Assembly: GCA_035610835.1 (NCBI GenBank)
Contig: CM069448.1
Coordinates: forward strand, 27,615,905-27,679,904
Origin: Ophiura sarsii
Lineage: Eukaryota > Echinodermata > Ophiuroidea > Amphilepidida > Ophiuridae
DNA: 64,000 bases
Reading direction: 5' to 3'
The translations under genes were made by a program, and so were the position numbers. Positions within the stretch are counted from its first letter, which is position 1, and the number at the start of each line of letters is the position of its first letter. The notes under the pieces were generated by a model. That model searched no databases and was not told where the DNA came from. It was given only the letters and a program-made list of their open reading frames with translations. Below are positions 1 through 10,080 of the stretch, one piece after another.

Positions 1-1562
1 ATACATATACCACTATATATTTTTATGTTATCAAATTGTAAAATAAAGAACGACTTGACTGTATACAGTCGGCGAAGAAAACAGTGAATTATACACAAAA
101 TCTGGGGAAAAACCCCGTCGTGATAACCGCTATTTGTGGCCCGTTTAAAAAGATCTTCGCTCAATGTTATTACTTGCCTACTCCACTTCGACTTGCCTAA
201 TAGACTTGCTATACGACGCATGGTTTTTGTGAGATTTTGGCCCGATATTATGGTCCAGGACTAAGGAATAATTAAGCTATGTTAAACACACATTGCGCTT
301 TATTCCGTAAAAGCTATAGTAGCATATCCAGTTTGGAGTATACCTGGTTTTTCCAGCCTACCACTCCCCTCCCACAGCTCGGCTAAGGCCAGTGAAGGCG
401 GTAGTGGACAGACGCTTCTCAATTTGAGATAAGGCGACGAAAAGACCCCTCTTCTTCCCATTTTCCCCTCGAATTTTCATCAGTTTTCTTTTTAGGTTTT
501 TTTAGAAAATGATTGTTGCAATTTTTGTGCGGAAATTTTTGATTTTTGTGTTGTCATTTTTGAAAATTGCTGAAACAGTGAAAAATGCTGGCCGAAATCG
601 TCGGGTCACACATACACCTTGGGATGCATTTTATCATCATGATCATGTTGATATATGTCGTGTACACGGTGCTATAATAATGTCTATATACATGTGATGA
701 TTCAACTTGTGTACAAAGATATGTTTAGGCGATGAAAAACCCCTGTTCTTCGGGCCCGAACGACCCTTTGTTTATTTAACCAAATCGTTTTGAAAATGTT
801 TTCAAATGTTTCTAATTATTTTGTTATTGATGAAATTCACCAACATTTTCACGGAAATGATGACCCCCAAAACCCCACAGGTCCGTTTGCACGTAGAACA
901 GTTTTTTCGTGGCCTTAATGGGTTACAACAATTTGATGTCCTTGTATTTTCAGCTTTATTTTTCTATTATAAATAATCTTCAAATGCAGTGACAGGTGTT
1001 TTTTTTGTCACTGTCAATGTTACTGTTCGTGTTTATTATTTGCTCATAGCACGGATACGTCATTTGCGAGGAGCGCCCCAAACTGGGTACCGCCGCTTGA
1101 ATTGGACTATTCCATGAAATTATGTAACTTTAAAGTTCGACCTGTCTACACAATATGACTGGTCATGCAGTGAGACATTGTGAAATGATGCAACACTTTC
1201 ATTCAATCTGATTCCAGCAGTTCGAAGCTCTCCTCGCCAATGACGACCGTGCGAAGAGCGAAGAGGTCCGAATAGACTAAAAAAGCTAATATTACAGTAT
1301 AATGAACGAAATGTGTATATAATTGTCATGGTGTGCCTTAAAGGTTTTATAATGTGTATAACTATCATATATGCGCAATCGAGTAAAAAGGTTAATAAAA
1401 CGATCCAATTGTGTACTAAAAACTAATAAGTTGAGTCTGATCCTAAATTATCATAATCCGTTAGGATTGAAATGATGTTCAGTGATCGAATCATTATGTC
1501 TTGTGCGTTTTGTTTATTCTTGTAAAATTACAATAAGCATTCTGAGTACTGAAAATTCCATA
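1..1562. other. No gene seen; AT-rich non-coding
   Basis: Only short ORFs (82 codons at most) without recognisable domains. A motif near 430 (GGCGACGAAAAGACCCC) is loosely repeated near 728, with CCCTGTTCTTCGGGCCC following the second copy, so a dispersed repeat may start here. Nothing else is supported. Confidence 0.5.
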
Positions 1563-2336
1563 TAGTAGGAGCCCCAGGCCTCAAATTTAGGTGTTGACCC
1601 CTGACCTCCGAACATAATCTCAAATTAACATTTTTATGAAAGATATATATCTTATCTACAAGAATAAAGAGTCCTGCTCTAAAGATTCTCTAGCGAAATT
1701 TTGCTATGGCGATAATCATATTCCCCATGTATTCACATAGCAGAAATGAAGTCTCTCGTAAGGGTTTGAGTAGTATATTGACCATAACACTGAAAGGAAA
1801 TCTAAAAACTACATACAATCATGTTTATGAATTTAAAGAAAGAACTACTTGACACATTATATTAGCTTTTTCCATTTTGATGTCATTGATATCGGTCCAA
1901 AATGTTATGGAACAAGTGAAAAAATAAGCATTTTTGACCCTTTAGTCTGACTTTTTCTAATGTTCTATTTAGCTATGTTACCTGTAACATTTACATTATA
2001 ACTATAAATAACTATCTTAAATTGTGAAGCATTTTTTCTCCATAGATACGATGTATAGTAGTTAAAGTTATACATACTTAAACATTTTTTTTCAACATTT
2101 TATGGCCATAATACTCCCCTTACACGAGTTATTTTATGTGATTTTGTCTATGTGAATATATAGGGGAATAAAGGTATTGCCAATAACATGAATTCGCAAG
2201 AGAATCATAAGAGCAGGACAATTTATTCTTGTAGAGAAGATATACATCTATCATAAAAGTATTTCTTTTGGAGCATGTTCGGAGGTCAGGGGTCAAACCA
2301 TTTTAAAGCCGAATTTAGAGCTCTGGGGCTACGAAT
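1563..2336. mobile_element. Palindromic (fold-back/MITE-like) element with ~175-bp arms
   Basis: The left arm (about 1,563-1,738) and the right arm (about 2,155-2,336) are diverged inverted copies. Outer parts share TTGACCCCTGACCTCCGAA; inner parts share TCTACAAGAATAAA, GTCCTGCTCT and GATTCTCT. The core between the arms is AT-rich and non-coding. The arms differ at many positions, so the copy is old. No clear target duplication was found. It is a non-autonomous DNA element; the superfamily cannot be told. Confidence 0.6.
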
Positions 2337-2448
2337 TAGATTTATCAACAGTAGTATAACCTTTTTCCGTGCTGCTAATGTAGCGTATCCAGCACACAGT
2401 CTTGGTATTCAACAATAGACTGATCTGGATAGGGAGGGGGAAGGCACA

Positions 2449-2471
2449 GGGGGGGGGGGGGGGGGGGGGGG
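2449..2471 (+). repeat. Poly-G tract (23 G)
   Basis: Uninterrupted run of about 23 G followed by C and five more G. It belongs to the set of long G or C homopolymers scattered through the window, several of which sit in a dispersed element ending GGGTACGCCACTG. Length may be affected by sequencing error. Confidence 0.7.
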
Positions 2472-2639
2472 CGGGGGCGTTCGTCTCCCGTCCGAGAACC
2501 AAACCCCAAACAAGCAGCGATCAATGGGTTTATAATGGGTTGATACAGGGGTTGATAGCAGTCTCTGGAAAGGAGCCCTCTACAGTTTGTTTGTTTTGCA
2601 GTCAGTGATAGAGGGCTAACAAAAATAGAGTAATGGATT

Positions 2640-2910
2640 CAGACGACGCTGGACACGGGCGTATTCACGAATATTCAGGTAAAAATATGCGAACGAGGTT
2701 ACGTGATCAAGTGAATTGGACGAACGCTTAACAACGGTTTAAATTCAAAAAATGATACTGACAATGCGGATGGTTAGCCATCCACAATGGTTTTAGGATG
2801 AAATGATTTAGTTCCAACGTGTGATGAATTTTATGGGGTCATATAATCAAAATCCATTGTTTCATTGAAACCAATCAAATTTAACGGCCGTTCGTGTCCA
2901 CCGTCGTCTG
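2640..2910. mobile_element. hAT-like MITE, copy 1, with perfect 8-bp target duplication
   Basis: The 271-bp element starts CAGACGACGCTGGACACG and ends CGTGTCCACCGTCGTCTG, so its termini are inverted repeats. It is flanked on both sides by AATGGATT (2,632-2,639 and 2,911-2,918), a perfect 8-bp duplication. Eight-base duplications and CAG termini are typical of hAT elements. The inside has a small palindrome (GGTTAGCCATCC) and then GGTTTTAGGATGAAAT, shared with the other copies. No coding capacity, so it would depend on a transposase encoded elsewhere. Confidence 0.85.
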
Positions 2911-3512
2911 AATGGATTCAGACAGAGACCCTATAACTATGGGACAAGTATCTCGAAGGCAAAGTTCCCCGTTTACTATGCTTAAATTGACGGAGGATGG
3001 TTTTAGAGGGGCGCACTATCATGGTCGTAGCAAACCAGACGACCTAAGACGTGGTGGATTTTATCGGCTCAAAACATGATTTGTAGCACAGAAATAGTAC
3101 ATCAATGGTCAAAAAAAGCTGATTGTGATTTAGAGTAAAACTTATTTGCTTTGATGATAGCAGAATTTAGTTCTTATATGACACGAAACATTCAGAATTG
3201 GTTATTTGAAATTAATTTTTACGTGGAACAAAATACGAATTTTAAATTGTGGATGGCTTCGTGTCTGACAGTGACAGAGGAGGGGCGTGGCGTTATTTGC
3301 ATTTTATGAATATTGTAATTAGATCAGTTGGAAAAGACGCTGGATCGCGACGATCACATCGTGTGAGGTCATGAATAGTCATGGATGAATATTCATTCAC
3401 AACGAATGATTGACAGTTTACGCTTAACTTCCGGAGGACGAACTTATTGAGTGCGCTATATTGCGAACAAAATCTCAACAATGGGCAGATAGGGTGTTAC
3501 ATCACCCTGATT
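2911..3512. other. No gene seen
   Basis: AT-rich sequence between two MITE copies. The longest open frame (62 codons, minus strand, 3,293-3,481) has no recognisable domain. Confidence 0.45.
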
Positions 3513-3738
3513 CAGACGACGCTGGCCACGCGTCTGGGACGACCCAATGGCAATGGGAGTGCACCATTTTGAAATATTTTTAAAAAATAGTTTAAAAAAT
3601 AGTTAACAAAGGAGTTGGTTAGCCAACTCCAACGGTTTTGGATTGGAAATTTTTCAAAATGATAAGATTAACATTCGCGATTACGTGTTATTCCAATACG
3701 AATTCAAAATTTAGGTTTAGCGTGGCCACCGTCGTCTG
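3513..3738. mobile_element. hAT-like MITE, copy 2 (diverged)
   Basis: Same family as 2,640-2,910: starts CAGACGACGCTGGCCACG, ends CGTGGCCACCGTCGTCTG, and has the inner palindrome GGAGTTGGTTAGCCAACTCC. The flanks are CCCTGATT on the left and AATGGATT on the right, so the target duplication is not intact. The right flank equals the duplication of copy 1, which hints at exchange between the two copies. Confidence 0.75.
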
Positions 3739-4986
3739 AATGGATTAACGGACCATGGGTGGACACGATGGACAATTTACTAGATTTCTTATTTCGATTC
3801 GAACACACCATCTAGTTCCATGATTGTGAAATTTTTGACTTGTAACTTGACTAGCCATAAAAAATTGTACTCAATGACTTTGTGGTTTGATCATAAAATA
3901 GGCCTACATTGACTTGACTTGGTTTGATTTTTCAGGACAAAATGACTTGACGCTTGACTTGACCTGAATTGTCCAAAATCTCTCCGGCTTTAACCGTATC
4001 AGATTCAAAGTGAAACCATGACATAAATTGCCCGCTTAGAAGCGCTATTAATTCGCTCTGGTAAACCTATTGTTATCAATACTACGAGAGGATTACCCAG
4101 TGCATATATTTAAATTCGGGGCTAACTGCATGGGTAAGTTTCCATTATGTTGCAAATTACATCTACGCTCATGCCTTTATTAAACTACTCAATACAGCCG
4201 GTTGGTTGCACACGAGAATTATGCGGGGAATTATGTCATATATAGCAACCAGCTTGGATGGGAAGGCGAATATTTAAAATTGTTGACAGTTTTTAGGGCA
4301 TCAATTTATAGCGCTGCTGCTAAGCGGGCCTTGTAACCTAATGTGATATCAATTATCAATATCATTTACTATAAATGAGTAGCTATGATTCGGAGCTAGG
4401 TTAATCATGACAAAATTGTCATGGCCGAGCTGACATTTATGAGGGAGGAGGTAGAACTTATTGAATGACCATCATATTATATGATCATATACTGATAAAA
4501 TGATATTATATGATTATCAAGCACTTAACATCCATGCCACTCAAAGATACTGATCAACTGCCAGCAAAAGGGCAAAAAAGGCACTAGTATTCAGTAACGC
4601 AATTACCATGGCAACGGATAGACGTGGAGACAAAAGGCAGTGTGCATGATCAAATGACGATCAGACAAAATCGTTAATGGAAATAATCCATCTATTCGAT
4701 ATGACATAGCCAGGAGACTACCCATAAATTGAATTGTTAAAGTAATACAAAAATCATATCTCACCAGCTTCCTTTCAGCTTGCATTTACATTTTATTTTT
4801 GCTGATGCAATTATTATTTTTTTATTTGGACATTTGTACAGTGACATCAGTCTTCTTCGACTGATGCGTCCTTAACATACACAATTTACCTAGCATAAGA
4901 CACACACATGTTTATTGTTAAATTACCAGATCATACAGGGCATCCCTAAACATATGGCGCACGTACAGTGACGGCGGGGGGGTGGT
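3739..4986. other. No gene seen
   Basis: Includes a stretch around 3,830-3,970 with repeated TTGACTTG/CTTGACTTG words, a degenerate short repeat, and otherwise unique-looking AT-rich sequence. No supported gene. Confidence 0.4.
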
Positions 4987-5007
4987 GGGGGGGGGGGGGG
5001 GGGGGTT
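4987..5007 (+). repeat. Poly-G tract (21 G)
   Basis: Run of about 21 G preceded by GGGGGGGTGGTG. Part of the scattered poly-G set. The surrounding 5,008-5,735 region shows no gene. Confidence 0.65.
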
Positions 5008-5739
5008 AGGGCATGGAAGTATTTCCCCCAGAAATAAATCTTGCCACCCCATCCAAAATGTGTAAAGATGAAAATGACACATTCCCCCGAAAGTATATTT
5101 TTCTAAAAGTGGCATGCAAATCCAATTTTTAGTGCTCGTTGTTGATCAGACATATTTAAATTGAGAACAGTAAAAACAATCAAATAAACCGCATTTGAAA
5201 GCCAACTAAATGATCTTTTAGATTAAAATAATATTACAGCCAAATACTGAGTAATCAATGAGGGCAATGACGAGGTACATGTGCACCCCTTTTTAGGGAC
5301 TCCCTGTATTTAAAGATTTTATCAACTCTGATATAATTTGAAGCGCTTAACTAGTAGTATGAGGGGGTTTCCTTGCGTGATGGCGCTCTCATATATGAAC
5401 CAGAGAGATGTATGAACTATTCGGATCATATTCATCGCCATCGTCTTATGACTTTGGCTCCTCATATTTTTTAAACATTTTGATCGCTCCCTAGTTTCAT
5501 TATATTATAATCCCTATTTGAAATTGACCGGAATTAATAGCGCATGACCATACAGGAGGAATTGTCATAACAGAGACAAAACATATATTTTTATAAATAC
5601 ACTTTCAAAACAGCGGCACCCACCCGAAGGTTGTGCATCCAAAAAGAAAACAGGTATGTAGCCAATTTGATCAAACTATTTGTAAGGTAGCCCAATTCGG
5701 TGATCGACCAATACTCCGAATAATAATCCGCAAGTACAT

Positions 5740-5815
5740 CGTCGCTGTTCTGACATACCGGCACATCACAACAGAAATAAGTAAAGAGATGTGCCGATAT
5801 GTCAGAACAGCGACG
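5740..5815. repeat. 28-bp inverted repeat, hairpin
   Basis: Left stem 5,740-5,767 and right stem 5,788-5,815 are complementary over 28 positions with one mismatch (G·U in RNA); the 20-nt spacer would be the loop. Both strands are open here for over 60 codons only because of the palindrome. It lies directly before the ~95-bp tandem repeat and may be the end of the same element. Confidence 0.7.
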
Positions 5816-5824
5816 ACGTGAAGG

Positions 5825-6175
5825 CCGTAGGTAGCCCAATCGACCACAACGTAACTCTACAAGCAGCCCAATCTGCTGCTCATCACTGGATGTGTATCAC
5901 TGAAGACCTTAGGTAGCCCAATCGACCACAACGTAATTCAATAGCAGCCCAACAGCAGCAGCCCATGGGTATCACGGAAGGCCTTTATGTAGCCCAATCG
6001 ACCACAACGTTACTCAATAAGTAGCCCAAAATCAGCCCAATCTGCTTACTCTTCACTGGATGGGTATCACGGAAGGCCATAGGTAGCCCAATCGACCCCA
6101 ACGTAATCTATAAGTAGCCCAAAAAAGCCCAATATGCTTACTCATCACTGGATGTGTATCACGGAAGGCCACTTT
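5825..6175 (+). repeat. Tandem repeat, about four units of ~75-100 bp
   Basis: Units begin near 5,827, 5,910, 5,982 and 6,080 with AGGTAGCCCAATCGACC or a close variant, continue with AACGTAA and AGCAGCCCAATCTGCT, and end CATCACTGGATG then GTATCACGGAAGGCC. Units differ in length because of small internal deletions. AGCCCAAT is itself repeated two to four times per unit. Non-coding. Confidence 0.75.
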
Positions 6176-6335
6176 CACCTTAACGATCAATACAGTCTAA
6201 GTTGGTTCTATTGTCATTATAATTGGAGACTTCTGCAATCAATTGAAACTATCGATTGCGGATACGCCCAATTTGACATTCATTTAACGCCCAAATGTTA
6301 TGACTCTGCATGTCTGCAGCAGGGCAACACGAAAC

Positions 6336-6480
6336 ACGCGCGCGGCTATTGGTTTTACCATATAAAAGCAGGTTTTTCAGAAACCTTTCCCAATTTTCCA
6401 AAGTCTATCTCAAGTATAACTGAACCAATACGACGCATGTACTTATTTTAATGCATTTCACATGGTGATTCCAAATATGG
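6336..6480 (+). repeat. Dispersed repeat, copy A (partner at 16,900-17,115)
   Basis: Shares CACGCG(C)GGCTATT, TTCAGAAACCTTTCCCAATT, AAGTCTA(T/C)CTCAAG and ATAACTGAACCAA with 16,900-17,060. The similarity resumes at 6,669 (ACGCCTGCCGC, GGAAAGTGT) after the poly-G element, so that element interrupts this copy. Confidence 0.65.
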
Positions 6481-6514
6481 TTATGACTTTAACAATTTTG
6501 ACATTTTTTAAGCG

Positions 6515-6668
6515 ATAGGTTGTCCACAAAACCGGCCAAAAAAAACCACATGGTCAAATACGCAAATCTACCGACGGAGGCTCGAATTTACCGACGAGCT
6601 TATTCCAGGGGGGGGGGGGGGGGGGGGGGGGGGGCTAGCCCCCTGGCCCCCTCTGGGTACGCCACTGG
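6515..6668 (+). mobile_element. Poly-G dispersed element inserted in a repeat
   Basis: Starts near GCGATAGGTTGTCC, continues CACAAAACCGGCC, ATGGTCAAATACGCAAATCT and ACCGACGGA, then 27 G (6,608-6,634), the palindrome GGGGCTAGCCCC, and ends GGGTACGCCACTGG. The same blocks recur at 19,060-19,240, 23,160-23,375 and 30,925-31,012. The related copy at 17,040-17,115 lacks them, which supports insertion. Non-coding; class unknown. Confidence 0.65.
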
Positions 6669-6959
6669 CAAACGCCTGCCGCGTGGAAAGTGTGAGAGGT
6701 AAACTAAATCAATTACGCCGTAACAAAAACATTACAATTCTAAAAACCTTTTTAGACATGTTTTCATTTCACTATTGGTTTGTGTTTTCTTACCAGTAAA
6801 TACATTTCCTTTCGCGACAAATGATGAACTGTGTTTGGTTCGAATCGCGGTGTGGTGTAAATGAATGATATAAAGCCAATCATTTGAAGATGAGACTTGT
6901 TAATGCTCAAAAGCGGCGAAACTGGCCCAGCTAGTTTTATTACCTCTTATTAGCCCCTC

Positions 6960-7145
6960 TTTGTTGAGCATAACATTTGAATAATACAAAAAATGGTCTT
7001 CATAAAACAAAACAAAAAATATCTAGTCTTAACAAAACATGAAATGATCTTATAAAACAATACATGACATGGTCTTAATGAAACAATGCATGAAATGGTA
7101 TTAATAAAACATACATGAAATGGTCTTAATATTTAATGGTCTTAA
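6960..7145. repeat. Outlying degenerate copies of the 25/26-bp satellite
   Basis: About six units of the form ATGAAATGGTCTTAATAAAAC, matching the diverged edge of the large array at 9,301-10,080. Separated from it by over 2 kb that holds the interrupted RTE-like element. Confidence 0.65.
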
Positions 7146-7304
7146 TATTTAAATTTACTTGTTCTAAAGCCAAGAAAAATGTTTTTTAATGATAAATCTA
7201 AAAATGCTCTCCTTTGTAGTTACGCGATTTGGAATGCAAGGCACGAACCTTCTTGGATAGAGTGTCCATATTAAGATTTAGGACAGGCCCCATTTCCTGC
7301 TGGT

Positions 7305-7557
7305 TTCATCATCATCATCATCATCATTGGTCGTCCGTGGACGAAAACGGAGGAAGCAATCGCAACGTACTGGGCCAGACTTTCCTGTCATTCATGAGTT
7401 GCCGGATCTCTGGAGGATCTAAACCCATATCATTCTTGACGGTATCAGGATACTGAAGGTGTCTTTTGCCTCTGTTAGCTTTCCCACCAGGAGGGGTCCA
7501 GAAAATTAGACGGGAGATAGGCTGGTTGGTTGTTCGCATGCAGTGGCCAGCGAAACA
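7305..7557 (-). pseudogene. RTE-like retrotransposon, C-terminal end and trinucleotide tail
   Basis: The minus strand reads FAGHCMRTTNQPISRL, then IFWTPPGGKANRGKR, YPDTVKNDMG, LMNDRKVW, and ends in a stop at 7,324. This is the characteristic tail of RTE-type non-LTR reverse transcriptase proteins (FAGHC, W.P.GG..RG, Y.D....D.G, LM.DR..W). After the ORF come about seven ATG/GAT trinucleotides (7,305-7,327), the simple tail typical of RTE 3' ends. It continues the fragment at 8,683-9,122; the two are separated by later insertions. Non-functional. Confidence 0.8.
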
Positions 7558-7560
7558 TAA

Positions 7561-8146
7561 TAGGCCGGGAGCCCAGAAGGTTTAATCAGCTGAGAAGGTA
7601 CAAAAGGTTTGATGGTCTGATTAGTTTAGTTGGGTGTTAAGAGTCAATATTTTATATATTGCTGCCGTGTCGCAGCCTGTACGTGTACTGACCATTGACC
7701 TAATAAAACCAATAGAAGCGTAACTTGTAGATATGGCAAACTATTCTTTTTATGGCTCGTAGCATCCATCTAATCGATTTGAGTCCATGTTCATTAAGAT
7801 CGGAGCATTTTGAGAATTTGAGCCCTGTACAATGAATTTGAGGCAACATTTGACCTCTGACCTATTTTGCCCTGCATCTGGAAAACTAAGCATCGGGTGG
7901 AAATACAACCATTTCCTTTTTTGCTCCTTATGGTCTCAGGAAGAGTTTGATATGCATTTCATTACAATCAGACCATTTTTACATTTTGACCCCTATATGA
8001 CCTTTGACCTTCTATAGCGGCCACCCGTACAGGCTACGACACGGCAGCAATATATAATATTGACTCTTGGCACCCAACTAAACTAATCAGATCATCAAAC
8101 CTTTTGTACCTTCTCAGCTGATTAAACCTTCTGGGCTCCCGGCCTA
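7561..8146. mobile_element. 586-bp TIR element inserted in the RTE copy
   Basis: Arms 7,561 to about 7,690 and about 8,025 to 8,146 are near-identical inverted repeats of roughly 125 bp, starting TAGGCCGGGAGCCCAGAAGG. The left flank ends TAA and the right flank starts TAA, so the target duplication is TAA (PIF/Harbinger style) or, if the outer TA is counted as target, TA (Tc1/mariner style). The core (7,690-8,025) has no transposase. High arm identity indicates a fairly recent insertion. Confidence 0.8.
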
Positions 8147-8224
8147 TAAACGGCGCTGCGTGATTATTGATGTTATAGGGGATCGCCATACCACGCTGTT
8201 CAATTCAGGCGCGTACCGCGGCAT

Positions 8225-8525
8225 GTGAGCCAGGGGGGCAGACTAGTGTCGTCCCGACAGTGGCGTACATTTTCGTAAAAGGTTGCCCCAAATGTTTTCC
8301 AAGTCAGTCACCTCGTGAATTTCACGTAAGAGTTGGGGGGGGGGGGGGGGGTAGGGTAGGGTCAAAAAAAATCGTACGGTCAAAAAATTTCGCAGGGTCA
8401 CAAAATTTAGCACGGTCACAAAAAATTCGCGCGGTCACAAAATTTCGCACGGTCACAAAATTTCGCACGGTTACAAAATTTCACAGTCCAAAAAGCACAA
8501 CAGTCAACAAATAATGCCCAATCCT
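8225..8525 (+). repeat. Poly-G element with ~19-bp minisatellite
   Basis: GTGAATTTCACGTAAGAGTT is followed by about 17 G, then seven or so units of GGTCACAAAATTTCGCAC spaced about 19 bp, ending near CAACAGTCAACAAATAATGC. An inverted relative lies at 41,060-41,250 (poly-C, then ACTTACGTGAAATTCACGAG), and a partial one near 29,310-29,345. This is a dispersed family carrying a short tandem array. Confidence 0.65.
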
Positions 8526-8609
8526 CAGTGTTTTCGGACTAGGCCATATTTTTTTTAATGTTATGCGAATTTAGCGTCCCGGTATTGCGAATTTAGCGTC
8601 CCGGTATTT

Positions 8610-8682
8610 GGAGCCAGGGGGAGGGGGGGGGGGGGAACTTGCCCCCCCCCCCCCCCTGCCCCCCGGTCGGTACGCCCCTGCT
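8610..8682. repeat. Poly-G/poly-C inverted tract
   Basis: GGAGCCAGGGGGA, 13 G (8,623-8,635), AACTTG, 15 C (8,642-8,656), then TGCCCCCCGGTCGGTACGCC. The G and C runs can pair as a hairpin. The end resembles the GGTACGCC(A)CTG terminus of the poly-G family. Confidence 0.65.
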
Positions 8683-9122
8683 GTTCATCAGTGGGATGTG
8701 ATCCCTCCAACTGATGGCAAGTATTCTACGTAACAGTTGAGTATAACATCCATTGATTCTGTCTTCAATTTTCCTGCTGATAGTCCATGTTTCGGAGCCG
8801 TACAACAAAATGCTTTCTACGCAGGCTTTGAAAAATCTGATTTTTGTCGTTCTTTCGAGGTCAGATTTCCAGATCTTCTGCAGTTTATTTCAGGCAATTG
8901 CTTGTGCTTTCCTGCATTTGAATTCCTGGGAAGTGTCTAGAACGTAGGCTCCCAAGTATTTGAAATTGGAGACATTTTCCAGCTCTACTCCTTTGATGGT
9001 CTTTACACTGGCTGAGGTGGCAATATTTATAAGGAGGCTTTTTGTTTTTCCTTCATTTAAATGCAGGCCAACTGCATTTGATGCTGCCTCAACACTCTGT
9101 AACAGTAATTCCGCTTTACTGA
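8683..9122 (-). pseudogene. RTE-like reverse transcriptase fragment (broken)
   Basis: The minus strand translates through AASNAVGLHLNEGKTKSLL, VSNFKYLGAYV, KLQKIWKSDLERTTKIRFF, CVESILLYGSETWT, CYTQLLRRILAISWRDH. These are the thumb and post-RT blocks of RTE-type non-LTR elements; FKYLGA and LLYGSETWT are diagnostic. An in-frame TGA stands where the family has TGG (W) in IA-W-NKLQ, so the copy is dead. It is 5'-truncated at about 9,122: the palm with the FADD motif is absent. Its reading continues at 7,557 after about 1.1 kb of inserted sequence. Same strand as 7,305-7,557. Confidence 0.85.
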
Positions 9123-9300
9123 TTTAGGTTTGACTTATTTTATGTAGGCTTGTGTTGTTTGTTTTAAACATTTTTAGTCCTTTTAATATATCTATAGTTG
9201 TTGTTGTTGGCTTTGTCTTTCCTGTATGGGATGGATCCGTCCATCCCGTATCCTGGAATTTCTGTACGGTCTTTTAATTGTTGAATAAAGATTGATTGAG

Positions 9301-10080
9301 TAAAAAAATACAAGAAATGGTCTAGATAAAATAATACAAGAAATGGTCTTAATAAAACAATACAAGAAGTGGTTTTAATAAAACAATACAAGAAATGGTC
9401 TTAACAATACAAGAAATGGTCTTATTAATAAAACAATACAAGAAATGGTCCAAATAAAACAATACCAGAAATGGGCTTAAGAAAGGTCTTAATAAAACAA
9501 TACAAGAAAATGGTCTTTATAAAACAATACAAGAAATGGTCTTAATAAAACAATACCAGAAATGGGCTTAAGAAAAAATACAAGAAATGGTATTAAGAAA
9601 ACAATACAAGAAATGGTTTAGATAAAATAATACAAGAAATGGTCTTAATAATAAAACAATACAATAATACAAGAAGTGGTCTAGTAATGAAACAATACAA
9701 GAAATGGTCTTAATAAAACAATACAAGAAATGGTCTTAATGAAACAATATAAGTAATGGTCTTAATGAAACTATAGAAGAAATGGTCTTAATTAAAAAAA
9801 CAAACAAATGGCCTTAGTAAAAATATACCAGAAATGGTCTTAATAACAAAATACAAAAAATGGTATTAATAACAAAATACAAGAAATGGTCTTAATAAAA
9901 CAATATCAGTAATGGTCTTAATGAAACTGTAGAAGAAATGGTCTTAATAAAACAATACAACACATTGCCTTAATTATACCATACAAGAAATGGTCTTAGT
10001 GAAAAATGTAAGCAATAGCCTTAGATAAATAATACAAGAAATTATCTTTAAAACAATACATGAAATGGTCTAAATGAAAA
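9301..10080. repeat. Diverged left edge of the 25/26-bp satellite
   Basis: About 30 imperfect units around AATACAAGAAATGGTCTTAA, followed by TAAAAC. Units vary in length and base content, unlike the homogeneous centre that follows. Edge divergence with a uniform core is what unequal exchange produces. Confidence 0.8.

Noticed and set aside
7309..7330. Poly-histidine-coding CAT repeat on the + strand as part of a protein
   Set aside because: It is the trinucleotide tail of the minus-strand RTE-like element.
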